Below are positions 59,068-64,000 of a stretch of 64,000 nt of DNA, in pieces. The stretch lies in contig NC_080557.1 of assembly GCF_030253575.1 (NCBI RefSeq), positions 523,501-587,500 of the forward strand. Direction: 5' to 3'. Under the pieces are notes generated by a model, which was given only the letters and a program-made list of their open reading frames with translations, was not told the origin of the DNA and did no database searches. The stretch's first letter is position 1, and each line of letters begins with the position of its first letter. This stretch comes from Rhododendron vialii. Lineage: Eukaryota > Streptophyta > Magnoliopsida > Ericales > Ericaceae. A program made the translations under genes and the position numbers.

Positions 59068-59561
59068 AAGCCCTCTCCACCAAACAATGCATATATTATG
59101 ATAATGCCGTTCCAAACAATTTATTGATTAATATCGAAACATGAGATGGGTTTAATCCACTTGTTTGAATTTGAGATTGTTCTAAAAATCCTCCAAACCA
59201 TTGCAACAACATTCTCATTATTTGGCTTTTTGAATTGTTGCAAGCTAAAAAATAACTTTGACAATTTTATTTTGGCATCAGTGGATGAACTGATTCTAGC
59301 ACTAGATGGGTAACATGGGTTCAGTCGGATACGGGCCAAAGTCTAAAGCATGGGCAGGTTCTAACCAAGCCAGGCCGGGGGGATCATCTGGATCCAACTT
59401 TGTGTAAGCCCAAATATTGGCCCAGGTAAGATTTAGGCTTCGACAGAGCAAAGAAGTCCAGAAGGAGCAAAATCATAGAGATGATCAGTCTCGAGCAGAT
59501 AGCAGCCTTCAAGAAAGTAGGAAGGTGATCGGGTACTATTAATTTTGAGGATTTGGAGATG

Positions 59562-59751
59562 CTGCCAAGCACTCCCGCTTGATAGCTGTGCCAAACGGTC
59601 GATTTGGCCGTTCATCTAAGGAATCGACGGCTTGAATCTAGACCGAGCAATGAACGATTTAGATCTGTATGTGCTCAGATTCAATTCAAACCGTCGGTGT
59701 CAAAATGAACAGCCAAATGCTGCGTGACTGCTTGGCAAGGGGTGCTTGGCA
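59562..59751. mobile_element. Small foldback MITE
   Basis: Ends TGCCAAGCACTCC and the complement of GGGGTGCTTGGCA. Inner arms 'gatttggccgttcat' and 'atgaacagccaaat' are also complementary. Confidence 0.6.
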
Positions 59752-61414
59752 ATATATTTTGATGACCATGCAATTTAACTTGCTCCGCTACATGATAAAC
59801 GAGATATATTCAGTATTTTACTTGTAATATGTCGGTGACACAAAACATATAGAATCCAAAATGTGGTCACACGATATTAGTGTTTTCGAATATGTTATGC
59901 GGCGTAGTTATAAGAGACATTGCAACCAACCGTTGATTGCGCATCCAATGACTAAACATCCCTCGTCAAGTTGAATCCTCGCACTGAACATGCCTTGGAA
60001 GATAGAGGCAGCTGGCAGCCCAAGGCCTTCGACGCCTTGGTCGAAATAATAACCTGAAGTTTGTTTAGAATTAAAATCTTGAATTTCAATTTAGTTGATA
60101 ATAATTTATTTAACTATTAAAAATTTATTTATCTTGCTTTTTAAATGCAAAATTACTCATCAAGCTTTTAAAATCAAATTGTTCTAGCATGTTCTTTTCC
60201 ATTAATAATATGGCTAATCCACACCTAATTTTTTTAAACCAAGTGTCAGGATTAGCTTACCCGCACCTCGACTAATCTTGAGGACCCTATACCCATCGTC
60301 CACTAGTAGGGCCCCACTTAAAAGTCATATTTTCTTCTTATAGATCCAAGATAAGATAGAAATAGATCGATTTTTCTATAATTATAATTACATCGATATA
60401 AACGTTATACAAAATCAATAATTTGAGGTCTTCCCACCTTGGAGGCCATATGCCTTGGCCTTAATGGCCTAAGGTTTGGGCCACTCTTTTCGCAAAGATT
60501 CCTGAAACCCATAACTCAGATCCTAAAGTACCGTGATTCAGAAACTCGCAATCGCAGATGAAAGAAAATACAAACCTATTAAGAAAATGAATTACGATGT
60601 CTTTCTCTTCTAAACGAATTACAATGTCTAATTAATGAAATTTAAAGCAGGAGTTAGTATGTTACTGTAGTATATATTACCTTACTCCTAGAATATATAG
60701 ATTAATTACTACAAGGGCCGACCTTCTGGCTATAATAAGGGTCAAACTCTAAACCTCACGTTTCAAAAGAAGCACTGCACGATCATTGGACCAAACCCCA
60801 ATGTCCAAAAGAATTACGAAGCCAATGAGTGGTTTTGTCTACCAATTTGGCTATACGAATCCCGGATGTACCCCCATGTGCTGTGGGTTTGTCAAAGTGC
60901 CATTGTTCAAAAGAGGCACAGAAGCATAGAGTCGTAGGTTAAGGTTACAAATCTCACGATACATGGGGTTATAAAATAAAAAATGAACATATTAATTACA
61001 TATATTTGCTCGGAATCGGACTGCGTTGTGCGGCTTATGCCTGTGAATAGGAGACAAAGACTCAGCGCAACAGTAGCCAAACAATTTTAATAATTAATTA
61101 CATGATCGACCATCTCAAATCACAACTTTAATTAAGATAGAGTAATCAATTATGATATATAGTTGATGTACATCCCATGTGAAGCTTGGCTATATTTTTG
61201 AAAGCCCATGTGATTGGCTCAGTTGCTTTCCTTACTAGTAAAGGATATTCCATTTTATTAAACCTAACTGTGGTTTAAAACCCGATCCGGATGTAAGATA
61301 AACGGCTAGCTAGCTAGCTAGCTAGGTGTCAAGTTGGTGGCAGAGCTTGCAGAGTAGAGTGTCGATAGTTGTCCATCGAGCTGCCCAGACATTTGTGCCT
61401 TGGCTAATATCATG

Positions 61415-61570
61415 TTTTTTTTTTTCCTTTTTGATCGGCAAAGAAGAAATATATTAAGAGAAGAGAAAGAGGATACAAAGAAAAGTACGAAAGGGAGAGA
61501 CAGAAGACATAGATGGCAAGAAGCCAACTAAGCTCAACCCAAAGCCAAAACAGAGCCAAACTAGGAAAAT
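61415..61570 (-). mobile_element. LINE 3'-end fragment
   Basis: T run followed by 'gatcggcaaagaagaaatat' on the plus strand, the complement of the usual plant LINE tail (TATTTCTTCTTTGCCGATC plus A tail). The neighbouring sequence resembles the tail of the LINE at 46966. No coding domain remains. Confidence 0.45.
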
Positions 61571-61707
61571 GACATAAAGATAACGAAAATGACAATTCTA
61601 TATCGAAATTATTGGCAGCATATATTGCTCGATACTTAAGTTTTTTTTGTCTAGATACATTGTGGTTATGTATATTTCTTACAGGGTGCTTCAGGTCAAA
61701 CGTTTGA

Positions 61708-61795
61708 ATTTGACATGTAACCTTTCGTGATATAATTGATGATAAAGAAATCACTTGACATGTAACCTTTCGTGAATTTGACATGTAACCTCCGG
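61708..61795. repeat. Three copies of 'gacatgtaacc' in tandem
   Basis: 'tttgacatgtaacctttcg', 'cttgacatgtaacctttcgt' and 'tttgacatgtaacctccgg' follow each other within 90 bp. Confidence 0.85.
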
Positions 61796-63224
61796 TTAAT
61801 CTTAATTTGTAATTCGTTTTCAAAGATTAATAAAATTTTCTTTTGCTGTTAAATAATAATATATAAATAAATAAATCCTTCCTTAACCTAGGCAGTAGAG
61901 GACGAGGAAACAGCAAGCCCAGTTGTACGGTTGGGCACATGTTTTTAATTACTAGCACTCCACATCGTATGTACTTGACAACATGGTGTTCGGATTCATT
62001 GAACCTAGCTCATTAAAAATGAAGTAAATATGAAAATGGGGGTTCTATTATTGCATGGTTTAGTCTAGTCAATATTGATTATCTTTGTTGACAATCTTGG
62101 TACTGAAATTGGAAAAAGGAGTGCAAGATCTGAACTCCTACTTCTACTCTCCTGTGTGATAAACGACATGCACCACAACAAATGTTTGATTGGACCCCAT
62201 GGATAGATGATGACCAAATTTAATCACCAACTTCCACTGATTCCAGTAAAGTTAGATGGTTGAAATCAAAATGATAAACTCGGCGGCTCCCATTTGAATT
62301 GCTTTATGCATTTGTAAACTGTACATGATGAATCCCCTCTTCTAGCTATCTGTTTTCTTTGTTGTCAAAATTGTTTGTAGACAAAGCCAAATTGCCAATG
62401 GGCTCTAGCCCTGTTGGCCGGCATCTCCTGGTCCTCCCCGTGTGGAAGGTCAGGTTTCAAGCTCTGTCGTGGACGTTTGGGATTCAGATATATGGATAGT
62501 CTATGAAACCCTTTGTGTACTGACCTACTAACATCTTATTCATCATTGCTGATGTATATGATATTTACCTCACACAAAAAAATGTACAGTATTTGCACAT
62601 AAAAGAAAAAAGAACGGTGACATTCATTCCAAAAAAATTAGTTGCAATAAACTGGTCGGGACACATAAATTATCCAAATTAGGCCTATTTTGCACAAATA
62701 ATCCAAATGGATTATTTTTTTTGTCCTTATTCTAATTGTTTTTGGTATTTGTTAGTTTTTGGTGAATTATTGCTTCGTCATGACGCGATGAAGCTAATAA
62801 GTAAAAAATTACGATAGAAACCTAATTTTTTTTTGAATAAAAACTAAAATAAGCCAATAATTATCAAATTTGAAGATTAGTGTTAAGTGAATTCAAGGAA
62901 TTTCTTTCATATGAACCGACGTGTTCCGAGGGACACGAAATGGTGCCCTTAATAGAGGGAACAAACCTTTGGATTCCCCACTCATCTTTGCAGGTAGTTG
63001 TTTTTCCACTTCATTTTCTATTTGTGGCTGCAGCCACATTACCTCATGACGTAAAGCCATAAAACCAAGACCAACACTTTCCTCGAATAAATACTTGGTC
63101 TAACAGAGATTACAGAGCATCTTTCACAATTAAAATTTGCGCAATTACTATAATAAACGAAATTTTTTTGTCTCTTATTAGCTCAATTATACAGAGTAAC
63201 GGCACAGTCACATGGTGCTACTGG

Positions 63225-63233
63225 TATATATAT
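63225..63233 (+). promoter_or_regulatory. TATA box of C2H2 gene
   Basis: TATATATAT about 155 bp before the ATG, with a CT leader repeat between. Confidence 0.45.
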
Positions 63234-63254
63234 CTGATATCTCCACTCTTCTTC

Positions 63255-63260
<6 letters not shown>

Positions 63261-63285
<25 letters not shown>
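63261..63285. repeat. (CT)n in C2H2 gene leader
   Basis: About 12 CT units, 100-125 bp upstream of the ATG. Confidence 0.9.
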
Positions 63286-63384
63286 ATACTTCTAGTAAAC
63301 GTAGCTCTTCCCTTCTAGTTCCTTGGTTCGAACTTTCGTACCATCTTCACTATTTTCCTTGTTTCTTATTTAATTAGGTCAGTC

Positions 63385-63750
63385 ATGAGTTTCCAATCAG
63401 GCGCTTCTCTTAATCTAAGTCTATCTAGGAACGACTTAAACATGGATATTATTCTTGATAGGTTCTCTTCTTCTTCTCCTTCATCGCCACTAAGCCCGGC
63501 CGATCATCGAGTTTTCTCTTGCAACTACTGCCAGAGAAAGTTCAGGAGCTCCCAAGCCCTTGGAGGCCATCAAAATGCTCACAAGCTCGAAAGAACCTTA
63601 GCCAAGAAGAACAAAGAGCTCATGGGTTCTGCCCTTCAACCACATGCAGGGTGGAACCACTGGTCCGGACCCGATTCAGGTGGCTTGACACACGATGGAC
63701 TCGTAGCGCCAGCAGTCACTAGTCAACTTGACTTATCTCTGCGGCTGTGA
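63385..63750 (+). CDS. Single C2H2 zinc-finger protein with EAR motif
   Basis: 121 residues, intronless. One plant-type finger [21 protein letters not shown] (written in parts: CNYC at 46-49, QALGGH at 57-62, H66) with spacing C-x2-C-x12-H-x3-H and the QALGGH core that contacts DNA. The C-terminus LDLSLRL (115-121) is an EAR repressor motif, and LNLSLS (9-14) near the start is a second LxLxL. This layout is that of small repressors such as the KNUCKLES/ZFP1-7 group, which recruit TOPLESS-type corepressors to control development or trichomes. Which member it is cannot be told. A Stowaway MITE begins ten bases after the stop. Confidence 0.9.
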   Translation: MSFQSGASLNLSLSRNDLNMDIILDRFSSSSPSSPLSPADHRVFSCNYCQRKFRSSQALGGHQNAHKLERTLAKKNKELMGSALQPHAGWNHWSGPDSGGLTHDGLVAPAVTSQLDLSLRL

Positions 63751-63759
63751 AATACGATA

Positions 63760-63897
63760 ATTCATTCATCCCAATTTATTTGTCCACTTTTTAATTTTTA
63801 CATGTCCGCAAAATATCTGTCCAATTTGAGATTGGCTTTTAAAAGTTCCCTTAATAAGTTTGAATTAATATGGACAAACAAATTGGGACGAAGGGAG
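63760..63897. mobile_element. Stowaway-type MITE in C2H2 3' flank
   Basis: Flanked by TA (63758-63759, 63898-63899). Right end, complemented, reads CTCCCTTCGTCCCAATTTG, the Stowaway consensus. The left end ATTCATTCATCCCAATTT has drifted. 138 bp; it probably lies in the 3' UTR. Confidence 0.65.
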
Positions 63898-64000
63898 TAA
63901 TGTACTATGTCGAGCAGAGAGAAGGTACCCCTCTTCAACGTCATCAGATGAGCTCCTACCAGCTGCGTACGGGCGAGGCAAGAGAGCTAAACAGACCGGA
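63898..64000. other. Window end, nothing recognised
   Basis: About 100 bases of unassigned sequence. Confidence 0.4.

Larger units (their letters stand above)
58386..63384. other. Intergenic between 4CL and C2H2 gene
   Basis: The first few hundred bases are the likely 4CL 3' UTR, including a GA microsatellite. Beyond are short tandem repeats, one foldback and a LINE tail, listed separately. No gene recognised in the remainder. Confidence 0.5.

Overview
The window is nuclear DNA of a flowering plant, almost certainly a eudicot. The genes are spaced far apart in AT-rich DNA, contain GT-AG introns, and belong to plant families: xyloglucan endotransglucosylases, 4-coumarate:CoA ligase, a QALGGH zinc finger, a DUF761 protein and a plant YIP4-type Yip1 protein. 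GA/CT microsatellites and small terminal-inverted-repeat elements are very common. I cannot name the species.

Genes from left to right: an intronless BCS1/HSR4-type AAA-ATPase (2718-4304, minus); a three-exon YIP4-like TGN/Golgi membrane protein (13884-17741, minus); a tandem xyloglucan endotransglucosylase/hydrolase cluster with two intact three-exon genes (21243-22409 and 24403-27085, plus) and a decayed third copy (27838-28290); an F-box gene broken by an apparent one-base frameshift (29479-30710, minus); a PMEI/invertase-inhibitor-like secreted protein (32327-32875, plus); a GT31-type glycosyltransferase (33740-34702, minus); a DUF761 protein (42465-42857, plus); a six-exon 4-coumarate:CoA ligase (52457-58385, plus); and a single C2H2 zinc-finger protein with an EAR motif (63385-63750, plus). 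Several of these (YIP4, both XTHs, PMEI, 4CL) act on the cell wall or its secretion, but they do not form an operon-like unit.

The rest is mostly transposon-derived. Elements with target-site duplications readable by eye are: a Mutator-like element just upstream of the AAA-ATPase TATA box (4501-6947, 9-bp TSD); a larger Mutator-like candidate with a huge degenerate foldback array and a captured gene fragment (37971-41227); two non-autonomous hAT elements (25141-26557 inside an XTH intron, and 50739-51533); a 5'-truncated LINE (46966-49651, 14-bp TSD) that itself holds a solo LTR (47267-48580); another solo LTR (19332-20129); TAA-flanked MITEs (7338-7971, 18045-18720); and TA-flanked Stowaway elements (10821-11032, 63760-63897).

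I found no RNA gene, CRISPR array or prokaryote-like system. The most interesting structures are the nested foldback with a tripled module inside the XTH intron, the roughly 2-kb array of TATGAGAACTG-like inverted units, the promoter-proximal MULE, and the LINE/solo-LTR nest. Exon borders come from reading GT-AG sites, frame and family conservation, not from transcripts.
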